In this document: one piece after another, positions 14,957 to 23,849 of the stretch
Position numbering within the stretch: position 1 is the first letter of the stretch
Layout: every line of letters starts with the position of its first letter
NCBI GenBank assembly: GCA_964432875.1
Contig: CAYSPJ010000011.1
Span: 3,944-67,943 of the forward strand
Direction of reading: 5' to 3'
DNA length: 64,000 nt
From: JACJYE01 sp964432875
Lineage (GTDB): Bacteria; Bacteroidota; Bacteroidia; Chitinophagales; Saprospiraceae
The notes under the pieces: generated by a model
The model's input: the letters and a program-made list of their open reading frames with translations, nothing else
The model's database searches: none
What the model was told of the DNA's origin: nothing
Made by a program: the position numbers and the translations under genes

Positions 14957-16474
14957 CTATTTCGCACCCGCCTTGACCACCTTCCGGCTGCTCACCCCTT
15001 CCTCGCTGCTCAGCCGGAGCAGGTACATGCCCGGCGGCAAGCGCTGGGCATCCACTCGATTCTGCCCTTGCGTTATGGGCTGTTGCCGCAGCAGCCTGCC
15101 CTGAAGGTCGAGCAGTTGCAGCTNNNNNNNNNNNNNNNNNNNNNNNNNNNNNNNNNNNNNNNNNNNNNNNNNNNNNNNNNNNNNNNNNNNNNNNNNNNNN
15201 NNNNNNNNNNNNNNNNNNNNNNNATCGGGCACCAAGCAGCCTGTGCTGTCGGTGCGCACTAGCCAAATGCTTGGGTTGGCTTCTGGGGGGCTTTGGTTGG
15301 GGAGGGTGTCTCGGTAATTCCCGATGAAAATAATATCGCCGTTCGGCAATTCCCGGAAATCGTATAAAAACTGCCAAGTGAAAGGCGAACGGTCGTCATA
15401 GATGAAGCGCTGCCACTTCAGTTGCCCCTGAGGGGACAGCCGAAACGCCCAGCCTACATAGCCATACTGAGGGACTCCGCCCGCTTCCCAACCTGCCGGC
15501 CGTTCAATGGCGCCCATACCGATGATGTCGCCATTATCAGTTGTGCGCAAGGTTTGTAGAATCGGGAAGCTCGTCGCATGGTACAAAAAAGGGAAGCTCC
15601 ATAGTTCCGAACCGTCCACGCCAGAAAGCCCAAAAATCGTGACCGGGCTTCTGCCAATCCAAATATCAGGGCTGACATGGTATGTTATCCAATTGGCGGC
15701 GACGTTGCCATCCTGTAGCAGCGCAATCCTGACTAATGGATTGGGAAGTGTCGTATTGGGCGGCTGCGGATATACCGCTTGCCATTTTACCTGCCCTAAA
15801 CTGTCAAATTTCGTTATATATGCCTCCATTTGCAGCAGAGAGCCGCTGTTGGTGGAACCAACCAAGTCCCCTTCTGTCGTGACTCGTAAATCGTGTGCTG
15901 CGACCAATCCGTATCCGCTATCGAGTCTCCAATAATAAATATCTCGTTTAGTAGTCATATCTCTATCCAAAAACTTTATCCACATAGCATCATTATGCGA
16001 GCCATCTTGAATGTAGATACCCGCCACGAAGCCGTCCAAATAAGGTTGTATAGAAAATATCCGGGCCATTTCGTCGTCCTCGCCTATATCCCATGATTCC
16101 TGGATGGTTAAGGTGCTGTCTAATCGGGCAATGGTCGCGTTGCTTTGCCCGAGGGGCGAGGGCTGCAGGGCTAAGTAAAAATCGGTGGAATCGCCCTTGA
16201 TCAAAGCGTTTTGAGTCGGTGCTCTATAGTGTTCTATCTTATTGTAATGCAGCACTTCTCCTTGCAAGTCGGTGCGCACCAAAACTGCGCAAGCCCGATC
16301 GGGGTCCCGCTCGCAGATGGTGGCCGAGAGCAGCACTAAGGTCTCGCCCTCCAAAAAGAGCTGCCATCCTGTATTGGAGAGTTCTTCAATGTCAATGACT
16401 TTGCTGAAGTATTGGGCTTGGGCTGGTAGATTGGCGAGTAAGGCGAAGGTGAAAAACAGGAGTGCGTGTTTCAT
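14957..16474 (-). CDS. Secreted protein with T9SS type-A sorting domain (interrupted by gap)
   Basis: The frame starts at ATG 16474 with a clear signal peptide (M-K-H-A-L-L-F-F-T-F-A-L-L, cleavage after A-Q-A). The body (about residues 25-410) has recurrent short motifs such as L-R-T-T-D-N-G-D-I-I-G-M-G and F-R-E-L-P-N-G-D-I-I-F-I-G, as in beta-propeller-like cargo proteins of Bacteroidota. Before the gap it reads D-S-T-G-C-L-V-P-D, the usual lead-in to a sorting domain. After the gap comes a type-A C-terminal domain (L-Q-L-L-D-L-Q-G-R-L-L; L-P-P-G-M-Y-L-L-R-L). The 100 N have arbitrary length, so continuity of frame across them proves nothing. It is presumably exported by the PorQ-containing system. 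A -7-like TATTTTG lies at 16550-16556 on the minus strand. Confidence 0.85.
   Translation of the reverse strand: MKHALLFFTFALLANLPAQAQYFSKVIDIEELSNTGWQLFLEGETLVLLSATICERDPDRACAVLVRTDLQGEVLHYNKIEHYRAPTQNALIKGDSTDFYLALQPSPLGQSNATIARLDSTLTIQESWDIGEDDEMARIFSIQPYLDGFVAGIYIQDGSHNDAMWIKFLDRDMTTKRDIYYWRLDSGYGLVAAHDLRVTTEGDLVGSTNSGSLLQMEAYITKFDSLGQVKWQAVYPQPPNTTLPNPLVRIALLQDGNVAANWITYHVSPDIWIGRSPVTIFGLSGVDGSELWSFPFLYHATSFPILQTLRTTDNGDIIGMGAIERPAGWEAGGVPQYGYVGWAFRLSPQGQLKWQRFIYDDRSPFTWQFLYDFRELPNGDIIFIGNYRDTLPNQSPPEANPSIWLVRTDSTGCLVPDXXXXXXXXXXXXXXXXXXXXXXXXXXXXXXXXXXLQLLDLQGRLLRQQPITQGQNRVDAQRLPPGMYLLRLSSEEGVSSRKVVKAGAK
15124..15223. other. Assembly gap (100 N)
   Basis: Exactly 100 undetermined bases inside the T9SS cargo gene. 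Both sides belong to the same protein type, so the missing piece is probably the junction between the body and the sorting domain. Confidence 0.99.
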
Positions 16475-16642
16475 GTTGTAGGTGGTTTGTAAATGCCTAC
16501 CCAGAACTTCGGGATAAAGCCTCTGATGCTGCGCGCATCTCGAATTTGCGAGCAAAATACATTTTTTTCGCCGAACGGCAATCTTTTTTTTTGAAGGAGG
16601 CTTTGAAAGCAAAATCAATTTCACCTCAACCCCTCGGCACAT

Positions 16643-16695
16643 CACTTTTAGCCACACATCTTTGCGGGAAGTGGCAGAAAAAATCCGATATTGTG
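16643..16695 (+). repeat. Copy B of the 53-nt promoter-like direct repeat
   Basis: This copy (see 14870) lies in the divergent region 16475-16801, in the orientation that would drive the YdeI-like gene at 16802, with about 105 nt between. The two copies bracket the T9SS gene in the same orientation. Apart from this repeat and the TATTTTG for the T9SS gene I see nothing else in the 327-nt intergenic stretch. Confidence 0.85.
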
Positions 16696-16801
16696 CGCAG
16701 AAACCCTGGCCGCCTCGAGCGCGGAGTCGTGGCAATGCAAAAACTGGCCGCCGCCGGGAGAGTAGAGCGATAATGTCAAAACTTAGCCGCAAAAAAACGC
16801 C

Positions 16802-17308
16802 ATGCCCATCGAGTTTACTGCCATCCTGGATAATTTCAATTCCAAGCTTTGGGGGCATCACCTCACGGTGCCCGCTGCTATTGCTCAAAGCTTCCTCGAC
16901 GAGGGCCGCCGCCGGGTGGTATGCCGCCTGAATGATACCATAGAATTCCAATGCGCCCTGATGCCCAAGGGGGATGGCAATTGTTTTATCAATATCAATA
17001 AGAAGCTGCGCGACAAGCTGGGCTTAAAGCTCGGCATGCCCGTTCACGCCAGCCTCCGCCCCGACGAGAGCGAATACGGACTGCCCATGCCGGAAGAGTT
17101 GCAAGAGCTGCTGCGGCAGGATGAAGCAGGTGATGCCCTCTTCCACGCCCTCACTCCCGGCAAGCAGCGCACCCTACTCTACATCGCCGGCTCGCCCAAA
17201 ACGTCCGACACCCGCCTGCGCCGCGCCCTCGCCATCGTCGAACACCTGAAGGCCAACCAGGGCAAGATTGATTATAAGCAGCTGAATGAAGAAATGAAGA
17301 AGTGGTGA
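16802..17308 (+). CDS. DUF1905 / YdeI-OmpD-associated family protein
   Basis: 168 residues. The N-terminal half (about 1-85) is a DUF1905 beta-barrel (M-P-I-E-F-T-A-I-L; F-I-N-I-N-K-K-L-R-D-K-L-G-L-K-L-G). The C-terminal part (about 95-165) is the bacteriocin-protection/YdeI helical domain (F-H-A-L-T-P-G-K-Q-R-T-L-L-Y-I; K-T-S-D-T-R-L-R-R-A). Members are small cytosolic proteins of unclear function; the resistance annotation comes from a few cases and should not be assumed. Copy B of the 53-nt repeat may be its promoter. A palindrome follows the stop at 17323. Confidence 0.85.
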   Translation: MPIEFTAILDNFNSKLWGHHLTVPAAIAQSFLDEGRRRVVCRLNDTIEFQCALMPKGDGNCFININKKLRDKLGLKLGMPVHASLRPDESEYGLPMPEELQELLRQDEAGDALFHALTPGKQRTLLYIAGSPKTSDTRLRRALAIVEHLKANQGKIDYKQLNEEMKKW

Positions 17309-17322
17309 TACCTCTTCGACAA

Positions 17323-17365
17323 CTTTCGGGAAGCCGCAGCGAAGCCGCCGCGAGCTTCCCGAAAG
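17323..17365. repeat. Palindrome of the TTTCGGGAAGC family
   Basis: Arms CTTTCGGGAAGC (17323-17334) and GCTTCCCGAAAG (17354-17365) are perfect over 12 bases. They lie between two convergent genes. The same core recurs at 47016-47060 with a different loop. No T run follows, but it may stall transcription from both sides. Confidence 0.75.
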
Positions 17366-17374
17366 AGGGATGCT

Positions 17375-18217
17375 TTACAACAAGTGCGCCTTCAAAAACG
17401 CTACCGCTGCCTCGTGGGCTTGACGGGCCGCTTCCTGATCGAATTGCGGGTTGCTGGGGTTGGCGAAGGCGTGGTCAGCATCGAACATTTTGACTTCGAT
17501 GTTTTTGCCGCTGGCTTTGGCCAGGCTTTCAAACTTTTGCGCCACCTCCGGCGTAATCCAGCCATCCTGGGAGGCGAAGACGCCGAGGATGGGAGCTTTA
17601 AGCGGGGCCAATTCCTTAGCTTGCTGCACGGGCATGCCGTAGTACATCACGCAAGCCGCGCCCTGATCGCCTGCCATGATGGAGGCGTTGAGCGACCAGC
17701 CGCCGCCGAAGCACCAACCGATGGTGCCGATGCGGGCATCCTTGCCAGCTTGGTTGATTGCGCCTTGCACGATAGCGCGGGCGCGCTCCTCTTGTACCGC
17801 TTGCATGAGCTTGCCCGCCTCATCGCGATCAGCAGTGGATTTGCCGTCGTACATATCCAGCGCCAGGACGTTCACGTCGCCCAATTCGGCGAATAGGCGC
17901 TCGGCTTCGGCTTTGATGTGGTCGTTCAGGCCCCACCATTCATGGATGACGAAGAGGTACTTGCTCGACGCCGCCTCGGGCATCAGGGCGTAGGCGCTGC
18001 CTTGCTGCCCATCGGGCGTGGCGAAGCGGAGCATCTCGCCTTTGCCCTCGAACTGTAGCTCGCCCGGCAATGCATGGGCTGCTTTGAATTTTTCATCGTC
18101 GGCAAATTGGGCCATGCCTTCGGCATCGGCGGCATCGCCGTTTTTCTTCCCCTGGTTGGAGCAGGAGGAAAACATCAGGGCCAAGGCCAAAGTCGGAAGG
18201 ATAAGTCGTTTGAACAT
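17375..18217 (-). CDS. Dienelactone hydrolase family lipoprotein
   Basis: 280 residues. A lipoprotein signal peptide ends in M-F-S-S-C (Cys19), so the protein is probably anchored in a membrane. The alpha/beta-hydrolase domain (about 60-280) carries the dienelactone-hydrolase triad: Cys169 in G-W-C-F-G-G-G, Asp218 in A-S-Q-D-G-W and His249 in D-A-D-H-A-F. The H-E-W-W-G-L-N motif near 92 is also typical. Relatives cleave lactones or esters; the natural substrate here is unknown. The gene is convergent with the YdeI-like gene and divergent from the E1 gene. Confidence 0.9.
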   Translation of the reverse strand: MFKRLILPTLALALMFSSCSNQGKKNGDAADAEGMAQFADDEKFKAAHALPGELQFEGKGEMLRFATPDGQQGSAYALMPEAASSKYLFVIHEWWGLNDHIKAEAERLFAELGDVNVLALDMYDGKSTADRDEAGKLMQAVQEERARAIVQGAINQAGKDARIGTIGWCFGGGWSLNASIMAGDQGAACVMYYGMPVQQAKELAPLKAPILGVFASQDGWITPEVAQKFESLAKASGKNIEVKMFDADHAFANPSNPQFDQEAARQAHEAAVAFLKAHLL

Positions 18218-18244
18218 AATGAATTGATTTTAAATGATTCGCAA

Positions 18245-18306
18245 AGGCGGTTTGCCAACCGCCTCAATAAATTAGACATTTTCATAAAGGCAGTTGCCAA
18301 CCGCCT
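18245..18306. repeat. Two tandem copies of a short palindrome
   Basis: 18245-18264 is a palindrome with arms AGGCGGTT / AACCGCCT. 18288-18306 repeats it with the left arm altered (AGGCAGTT). Both lie in the 291-nt region between the dienelactone hydrolase and E1 genes. Confidence 0.6.
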
Positions 18307-18473
18307 CGCAGGAAGGCGCCCAGAGCGCTACCATCCCTAAAAACCGGGCCATTTATGGACAAACAGCCCCACAGGCCTCCGCCCGCGATTAGAAACGCTG
18401 AGGTATTTACTAAAAGCATAAGCACGCTGATTTGTTTAACGGCCGGGCAGGAACAATTGGATTGAAATTGCCT

Positions 18474-18481
18474 TACCTTTG
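18474..18481 (+). promoter_or_regulatory. -7 element of the E1 gene
   Basis: TACCTTTG is a perfect match to TAnnTTTG. It lies 27 nt before the ATG at 18509 and excludes the in-frame start at 18479. Confidence 0.65.
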
Positions 18482-18508
18482 CCGAAAATTCCAAACCAAG
18501 ATAGAGCC

Positions 18509-20512
18509 ATGACCGAAAATGCAGCCCTACACGTCATTGATTTTCAGCGTGCCAACTTGCCAGATGAAACGCTGCTGAGCTTATATCGCCAGATATTGCT
18601 GCCCCGGATGATCGAAGAAAAAATGCTATTGCTCTTGCGGCAGGGCAAGATCAGCAAATGGTTTTCCGGCATCGGGCAGGAGGCCATATCGGTAGGCGCG
18701 GCAGCAGCCCTGCAGCCTGACGAGATGCTTTTCACCATGCACCGCAACCTCGGGGTGTTCACGGTGCGGGAGATGCCTCTGGAGCGCCTCTTTGCCCAAT
18801 GGCAGGGCACGGCACTGGGTTACACCAAAGGGCGCGACCGCTCATTCCATTTCGGGGCTATGGAGCACCATATCGTGGGTATGATCTCCCATCTGGGCCC
18901 GCAGTTGTCGCTGGCGGCCGGGGTAGCCTTAGCCCACAAGCTCTCTGAGGAAGGCAAGGTGTCGCTGGCCTTCACTGGCGACGGGGCCACTAGCCAGGGG
19001 GAGTTTCACGAAGCCCTCAACACGGCGGCAGTATGGCAATTGCCGGTCATCTTTTTGGTTGAAAACAACGGCTATGGCCTTTCCACGCCGTCCAACGAGC
19101 AGTATCGCTGCGAACACCTGGCCGATCGCGCCCCGGGCTACGGCATGAAGTCGGTTATCATTGATGGCAACAACATCCTGGAAGTTTATCAAACTATCCA
19201 GGCTCTGGCAGCGGAAATGCGGCAGAAGCCCGAACCCGTATTGTTGGAGTGCAAAACCTTCCGCATGAGAGGCCACGAGGAAGCTTCAGGGACCAAATAT
19301 GTGCCCAAAAAGCTGATGGAAGAATGGGCGGTTAAAGACCCCGTGACCAACTATGAAAATTATCTGCTCCATGAAGGCGTATTGACCCCCGAGATGGCTG
19401 CAGACATCCGCCAGGCTTTCAAAAAACAGATTAACCTGGGGTTGGAAATCGCCTTTGGTGAGGGCCCGCTCCAGTCTAGCCCAGAACAGGAGCAGGCTGA
19501 TGTGTATGCCCCTTATGATGCCCAAGCTGTTGAGCCCGCTAGTAGCCAGCGTACCGAGATACGCTTCATCGATGCGATCTCCCGCGGCCTGCGGCAAGCC
19601 ATGGAGCAGCATGAGCAGCTTATCCTGATGGGGCAAGACATCGCCGAGTACGGTGGGGTATTTAAAATAACGGAAGGCTTTATCGAGCAATTTGGCCCGG
19701 AGCGCGTGCGCAATACGCCCCTGTGTGAAAGCGCAATCATCGGCATTGCCTTGGGGCTGAGCATGAAAGGCTACAAAGCTATGGTGGAGATGCAATTTGC
19801 CGATTTCGTCACCTGTGGCTTCAATCAAATCGTCAATAATCTGGCTAAGTTGCACTACCGCTGGGGCGAGAAGGCCGATGTCGTCATCCGCATGCCGGCG
19901 GGCGGCGGGGTAGGGGCCGGGCCTTTCCATTCCCAAAGCAACGAGGCCTGGTTTTTCCATACCCCCGGACTGAAAGTCGTTTATCCCTCGACGCCTTACG
20001 ATGCCAAGGGCTTATTGCTGGCTAGCTTTGCCGACCCCAACCCCGTCATTTACTTTGAGCACAAAGCCCTCTACCGCCGCCTGACAGAAGCGGTGCCCGA
20101 TGATTACTACACGGTGGAAATCGGCAAGGCACGCCTGGCACGCGAAGGGCAGGCGGCCTCCGTCATTACTTATGGCATGGGGGTACACTGGGCCCTGGAG
20201 GTCGCTGAAGAGCTAGGCGCAGATATAGAAATCCTGGACTTGCGCAGCCTGCTGCCGCTGGATTACGATGCTATTGTGGCTACGGTGCAGAAGACCAGCC
20301 GGGCAATCGTCTTGCATGAGGATACGCTCACTGGCGGCATCGGCGGGGAAATCGCCGCTTATATCTCTGAGCACCTCTTTGAATACCTCGATGCGCCAGT
20401 CTTGCGCGCGGCAGGGCTGGATACCCCGATACCTTTCTCTACCGTGCTGGAGGAGCAGTTTATGCCGAAGGCGCGCTTCCGGCAGCAGTTGCAGCGGCTC
20501 TTGGATTATTGA
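18509..20512 (+). CDS. Fused alpha-beta E1 component of a 2-oxoacid dehydrogenase (branched-chain type)
   Basis: 667 residues. Residues about 15-320 are the E1 alpha half with the thiamine-diphosphate motif (G-D-G at 157-159 ending in N-N at 186-187) and the phosphorylation-loop-like Y-R-C-E-H-L-A-D-R-A-P-G-Y-G. A linker rich in Glu, Gln and Pro (about 325-350) follows, then the E1 beta half (about 352-667; G-Q-D-I-A-E-Y-G-G-V-F-K; P-L-C-E-S-A-I-I-G-I-A-L-G). The E1 decarboxylates a 2-oxoacid and transfers the acyl group to a lipoyl E2, absent here. The alpha-beta fusion is common in Bacteroidota; branched-chain 2-oxoacids are the likeliest substrates, pyruvate being possible. A perfect -7 box fixes the start at 18509. 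Confidence 0.9.
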   Translation: MTENAALHVIDFQRANLPDETLLSLYRQILLPRMIEEKMLLLLRQGKISKWFSGIGQEAISVGAAAALQPDEMLFTMHRNLGVFTVREMPLERLFAQWQGTALGYTKGRDRSFHFGAMEHHIVGMISHLGPQLSLAAGVALAHKLSEEGKVSLAFTGDGATSQGEFHEALNTAAVWQLPVIFLVENNGYGLSTPSNEQYRCEHLADRAPGYGMKSVIIDGNNILEVYQTIQALAAEMRQKPEPVLLECKTFRMRGHEEASGTKYVPKKLMEEWAVKDPVTNYENYLLHEGVLTPEMAADIRQAFKKQINLGLEIAFGEGPLQSSPEQEQADVYAPYDAQAVEPASSQRTEIRFIDAISRGLRQAMEQHEQLILMGQDIAEYGGVFKITEGFIEQFGPERVRNTPLCESAIIGIALGLSMKGYKAMVEMQFADFVTCGFNQIVNNLAKLHYRWGEKADVVIRMPAGGGVGAGPFHSQSNEAWFFHTPGLKVVYPSTPYDAKGLLLASFADPNPVIYFEHKALYRRLTEAVPDDYYTVEIGKARLAREGQAASVITYGMGVHWALEVAEELGADIEILDLRSLLPLDYDAIVATVQKTSRAIVLHEDTLTGGIGGEIAAYISEHLFEYLDAPVLRAAGLDTPIPFSTVLEEQFMPKARFRQQLQRLLDY

Positions 20513-20611
20513 GGTAGGCTGGTTTTTGACCGCATAGGCTTTAGATGCCCAATGGCTGCAAGCTGACGCAAGCCTGTTCTTACCAGTATAGTATCTGGAA
20601 GCGCTAAACAC

Positions 20612-20672
20612 ATCGAGCTTGGCATCAAGTTCTACAAGCATTAAGCAGGTCAAACTTGATGCCAAGCTCGAT
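20612..20672. repeat. Perfect 20-bp inverted repeat between convergent genes
   Basis: The arms 20612-20631 and 20653-20672 are perfectly complementary over 20 bases with a 21-nt spacer. It lies between the E1 gene (plus) and the SPOR gene (minus). It may act as a bidirectional terminator, although neither side has a clear T run. Confidence 0.8.
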
Positions 20673-20681
20673 ACGTCTTTC

Positions 20682-22475
20682 CTACACAAACCGCTGCGTA
20701 TGATAAGCCACCAGGGTATGCAGGGTGGCCAGCGCCAGGCCGGTAGCTTGGCTCGCGTTGTAGCCTTTTGTCATATAAAAGTCCTCCAGGCGGGCTTGGG
20801 ACTGGAAGAACATGGCCTGGAAAGCCGTGGATAGTTTTTGATTTAACGGGTCGCGGGTAGCCCAGGCGTTGAGCCCCTCAAGGAGGTTGCGGCTCCAGCC
20901 TTCTACCGCTTTCTGTTCGGAGGCATTGAGTGCGGTAGGTGCCATATATAGGCGGCTACGCTCGGTGGCGGCCTGAGAAAGGCGCTGCTTGTTGAAAACG
21001 GCGTCGGTATTGAGGTCTGCAGCGATGGCGACCAGGGTTTTGATTTCCGGCCAGTTGTCAAATTGGCCACAGCTCGGCATTTTCAAGCTGGTGCCGGGCG
21101 CAGTAGCACAAGACTGATAGGCGCGGCTGGTTTCCTCGGGGTGGCGCTCAAACATCCAGCAAGGGGCCGTTATGCTCGCGGCAGTAGCGCAGTGGATGAA
21201 ATTCAGATGGATAATAAGCTGTTCGAGATTCTGATAGGCGTAGGTGGCGTTGGGGTCAAAAGGAAGCCCGGGTACGCCCCGGCCAGCAAAAGCGCCGCGT
21301 ATCGCCGCGTTCATCAGGCGGTTGGCTTCGGTGCTGGGCCCTTGCGCCACGAAAAGCTGGTAGGCGCGATAGGCCTGAGCGATAGGTTCATTGAAGTTGC
21401 TGAGGCGGGCCGCCGCGGCAGGATTGGAGGCCAGCGAATTGACCAGGCGCTGCAATTCACTTTCGGCACCGCTTTCTTGCCCGGGCAGCGGCATGCTTTC
21501 AGCTAACATCTGATATTTCCGGATGGTGCGGTTCTGCTCCAGCATTTTGTCGTAGCCGCTGGCAGTGCCCGACCCATAGTATCCGTCGAGCGAACCAGGA
21601 TATACCTTTTCCTCTTTCAATATCTTTTGCAATTCAAGCACTGAAGTACGTTTGGTTTTAGCATTTATAGCTGGTAGGGCCACCCCTTTGGCGGCAACAC
21701 TGGCTGCAGCCGGAGTGGAGGATGCCGGTATGTATTCATAAGAAGAAGGTATCGCGCTTGTATTTGTGGTGGTGGTAGCAGTAGCAGCCGGAGGCGGAGC
21801 AACATCAGGAGTGCGCGGCATCAATACCTCATAAGTTGCCGGCGTTGCAGTTGCTGCGCCGCTTTTAGCGGTAAGGCCTGCTGCCGGGGCCCGCTCTTCA
21901 ATCGAAATTGGGATAAGCGCTCTTTTAAGCCCGGTTTCGAACTCGGTAAGGCGGATCAGTTCGACCGTGTTGATGTTTTTAACGAAAGCATCTTTGTAGC
22001 CCAGTCGGCGAATGCGGGGCAGGTCTTGCTGGGCGGCTTCCGTAGAGGCATAGGTCCCGATAGCGACCTTAGTCAGGTTACCTTCCGGGATGGCATATAC
22101 TTCGCCCGCTTCCATGAATTTCTCCCATTCCAGCTTGCTGTCTGCCCGGCGCGTGGCGATCTGGATGATGGTCACAACTTGCCCATCGCTAGAGCGGCGC
22201 TCCTGGATAAAAGCATTGGAATAGCCTTTCTGGCGTATTTCCTGGGCCGCTTTTTCGGCATCAGCGCGGTTGATGTAACTGCCTAAAAACACGTCGCGCA
22301 GGTTGCCGCCCACGTTCTGGGCATAGAGGAAGCCAATGGGCTGCAGCGCTTTGAAGTCTTCGGATTTGGCATCGATAAAGGTACCCACTTGCACCGTGTA
22401 GAAAATATTGTCTTGTGCGCGCAGGCTGCTGAAAGCCAAGGCGAACAGGGCGATAAAGGAGAGGGATGTCTTCAT
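20682..22475 (-). CDS. Secreted protein with SPOR-like repeats and a peptidoglycan-binding-like segment
   Basis: 597 residues from the ATG at 22475, chosen because the signal peptide (M-K-T-S-L-S-F-I-A-L-F-A-L-A-F, cleavage near R-A-Q) then starts the protein. An upstream ATG would place nine polar residues before it. Two SPOR-like units follow: Y-T-V-Q-V-G-T-F at about 26 and V-A-I-G-T-Y-A-S at about 137. An Ala/Thr/Pro-rich linker spans about 205-265. Around 278-310 the pattern L-Q-K-I-L-K with G-S-L-D-G-Y-Y-G-S-G-T resembles peptidoglycan-binding type 1 domains. The last 250 residues are helical and unassigned. SPOR domains bind denuded glycan at division sites, so an envelope role is inferred. 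Confidence 0.8.
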   Translation of the reverse strand: MKTSLSFIALFALAFSSLRAQDNIFYTVQVGTFIDAKSEDFKALQPIGFLYAQNVGGNLRDVFLGSYINRADAEKAAQEIRQKGYSNAFIQERRSSDGQVVTIIQIATRRADSKLEWEKFMEAGEVYAIPEGNLTKVAIGTYASTEAAQQDLPRIRRLGYKDAFVKNINTVELIRLTEFETGLKRALIPISIEERAPAAGLTAKSGAATATPATYEVLMPRTPDVAPPPAATATTTTNTSAIPSSYEYIPASSTPAAASVAAKGVALPAINAKTKRTSVLELQKILKEEKVYPGSLDGYYGSGTASGYDKMLEQNRTIRKYQMLAESMPLPGQESGAESELQRLVNSLASNPAAAARLSNFNEPIAQAYRAYQLFVAQGPSTEANRLMNAAIRGAFAGRGVPGLPFDPNATYAYQNLEQLIIHLNFIHCATAASITAPCWMFERHPEETSRAYQSCATAPGTSLKMPSCGQFDNWPEIKTLVAIAADLNTDAVFNKQRLSQAATERSRLYMAPTALNASEQKAVEGWSRNLLEGLNAWATRDPLNQKLSTAFQAMFFQSQARLEDFYMTKGYNASQATGLALATLHTLVAYHTQRFV

Positions 22476-22499
22476 AGTAACGAATGTCTGGTTCTTTGG

Positions 22500-22507
22500 C
22501 AAATATA
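22500..22507 (-). promoter_or_regulatory. -7 element of the SPOR gene
   Basis: Read on the minus strand this is TATATTTG, a perfect TAnnTTTG. It lies 24 nt upstream of the ATG at 22475 and just after the stop of the preceding small gene. The SPOR gene can therefore be transcribed alone. Confidence 0.6.
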
Positions 22508-22510
22508 GGG

Positions 22511-22804
22511 TTAATTCAGCGAAAAATGCATTACTGCTTCCGGAGAGTTGTAAAACATCAGCTCAGAAAGGTTGGGCGTCATATAATTGCTCAGCGGCAA
22601 TTGGGAGATGGTTTCCAACGCATCAAATTCAGAATCGGCTACCAATACTACCCAGAGCCTGCTGCGGTCCATCGATAAGGAATAGGACTTCAAGCGCCCT
22701 TCAGCCAGCATCGTATTCACGATATAACGCTGGCGCGGGATGAGCGCCATGAATTCCTCACTGAAGGTGTCTGGAAGTTCAAATTCTACCATGAATGTCT
22801 TCAT
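22511..22804 (-). CDS. Small muconolactone isomerase-like protein
   Basis: 97 residues from the ATG at 22804. The sequence has a ferredoxin-like dimeric barrel pattern: M-K-T-F-M-V-E-F-E-L-P at the start, a helix with F-M-A-L-I-P-R-Q-R, then S-R-L-W-V-V-L-V-A-D and F-D-A-L-E-T-I-S-Q-L-P-L. This resembles the muconolactone delta-isomerase superfamily, which includes many uncharacterised proteins; no catabolic pathway for aromatic compounds is visible nearby. It precedes the SPOR gene on the same strand with a 35-nt gap. Confidence 0.65.
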   Translation of the reverse strand: MKTFMVEFELPDTFSEEFMALIPRQRYIVNTMLAEGRLKSYSLSMDRSRLWVVLVADSEFDALETISQLPLSNYMTPNLSELMFYNSPEAVMHFSLN

Positions 22805-22971
22805 TAGCTTCGTTTTTGCACGGTGTTTCAATGGAGTTAATGACCCTATTTAAATGCTTTAATGCTCGTATATGTTGTGTAGGAGCAACTGGATAGGGCG
22901 AATTTGTCGCGTCAATATACTGCCGGGCACTGCCAGGGCTGAGCCCGTGCAGCTGCCGGCAGCACCATAAT

Positions 22972-23835
22972 CTAATCGATGTATACGCCCATTTTACCCA
23001 TCTGGTAATCGCGCATAGCTTCCATGATTTCCGTTTGGGTGTTCATCACGTAAGGCCCCCAGGAGGCCACCGGCTCATCAATGGGCTGGCCCGCCAGGAT
23101 GAGCACCCGGCTGTCGGCCTGGGCGCGCAAGGTAAAGCCATCGCCATCATTGCGGAAGTGGATGAGGTGCTCTGCCCCGTAGCTGAAGTTGTCATTGAGG
23201 TTCAGCTCGCCGCTGAGGATGTAGGCCAGGGCGTTAAAGCCTTCCGGTATTTCAATGGCTGAAAAGCCTCCGGCTTGCAGTTCGACCTGCAGGGCCAGGA
23301 TGGGGGTAAAGGTGCGGGCCGGGCCTTTCATGCCCTGGTACTGCCCGGCAACTACCCGGATTTTCGCCAAGCCTTCGCTTTCTTCCCATACGGGTATCTG
23401 TGCTGCCTTAATATCCTGGTAGCCCGGCTGGGCCATCTTGTCCTTTTTCGGCAGATTGATCCACAATTGGATGCCTTCCATGATGCCGCCGCTTGCCAAA
23501 AAAGCCTCCGAGGCGCGCTCACTATGGATAATGCCGCGCCCGGCCGTCATCCATTGCACGTCGCCGCCTTGCAGGATGCCTTCATTCCCGCGGCTGTCCT
23601 TGTGGCGGATGCCACCTTGATACAGGAAAGTGACCGGCTCGAAGCCCCGGTGCGGGTGCGGCCCCAGGTCTAAAGGGTCATCACCAGCCTCAACGGGCGT
23701 TGGGCCGAAGTGGTGCAACAGGAGGAACGGGCTGATCTGATCGACCCGCGCCGTAGGCAGCGGCTGCTTGACGTGCAGGCCGCCCATGTCAATCTCCTGG
23801 CTGGGCAGGATATGGGCTACTGTGCGTTTTTGCAT
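22972..23835 (-). CDS. Pirin family protein
   Basis: 287 residues, a two-cupin pirin. The N-terminal metal-binding motif H-P-H-R-G-F-E (His60, His62) and I-I-H-S-E near 102-106 match the Fe-binding pirins. The C-terminal cupin starts about 180. Some bacterial pirins are quercetinases, others regulate enzymes, so the function cannot be fixed from sequence. The 5' untranslated region carries a 44-nt perfect palindrome that ends 15 nt before the start codon. Confidence 0.93.
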   Translation of the reverse strand: MQKRTVAHILPSQEIDMGGLHVKQPLPTARVDQISPFLLLHHFGPTPVEAGDDPLDLGPHPHRGFEPVTFLYQGGIRHKDSRGNEGILQGGDVQWMTAGRGIIHSERASEAFLASGGIMEGIQLWINLPKKDKMAQPGYQDIKAAQIPVWEESEGLAKIRVVAGQYQGMKGPARTFTPILALQVELQAGGFSAIEIPEGFNALAYILSGELNLNDNFSYGAEHLIHFRNDGDGFTLRAQADSRVLILAGQPIDEPVASWGPYVMNTQTEIMEAMRDYQMGKMGVYID

Positions 23836-23849
23836 TAATGTGATGTTTG

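Noticed and set aside
22511..22804. Aromatic-degradation muconolactone isomerase
   Set aside because: Fold similarity only; no other gene of the beta-ketoadipate pathway is present in the window.
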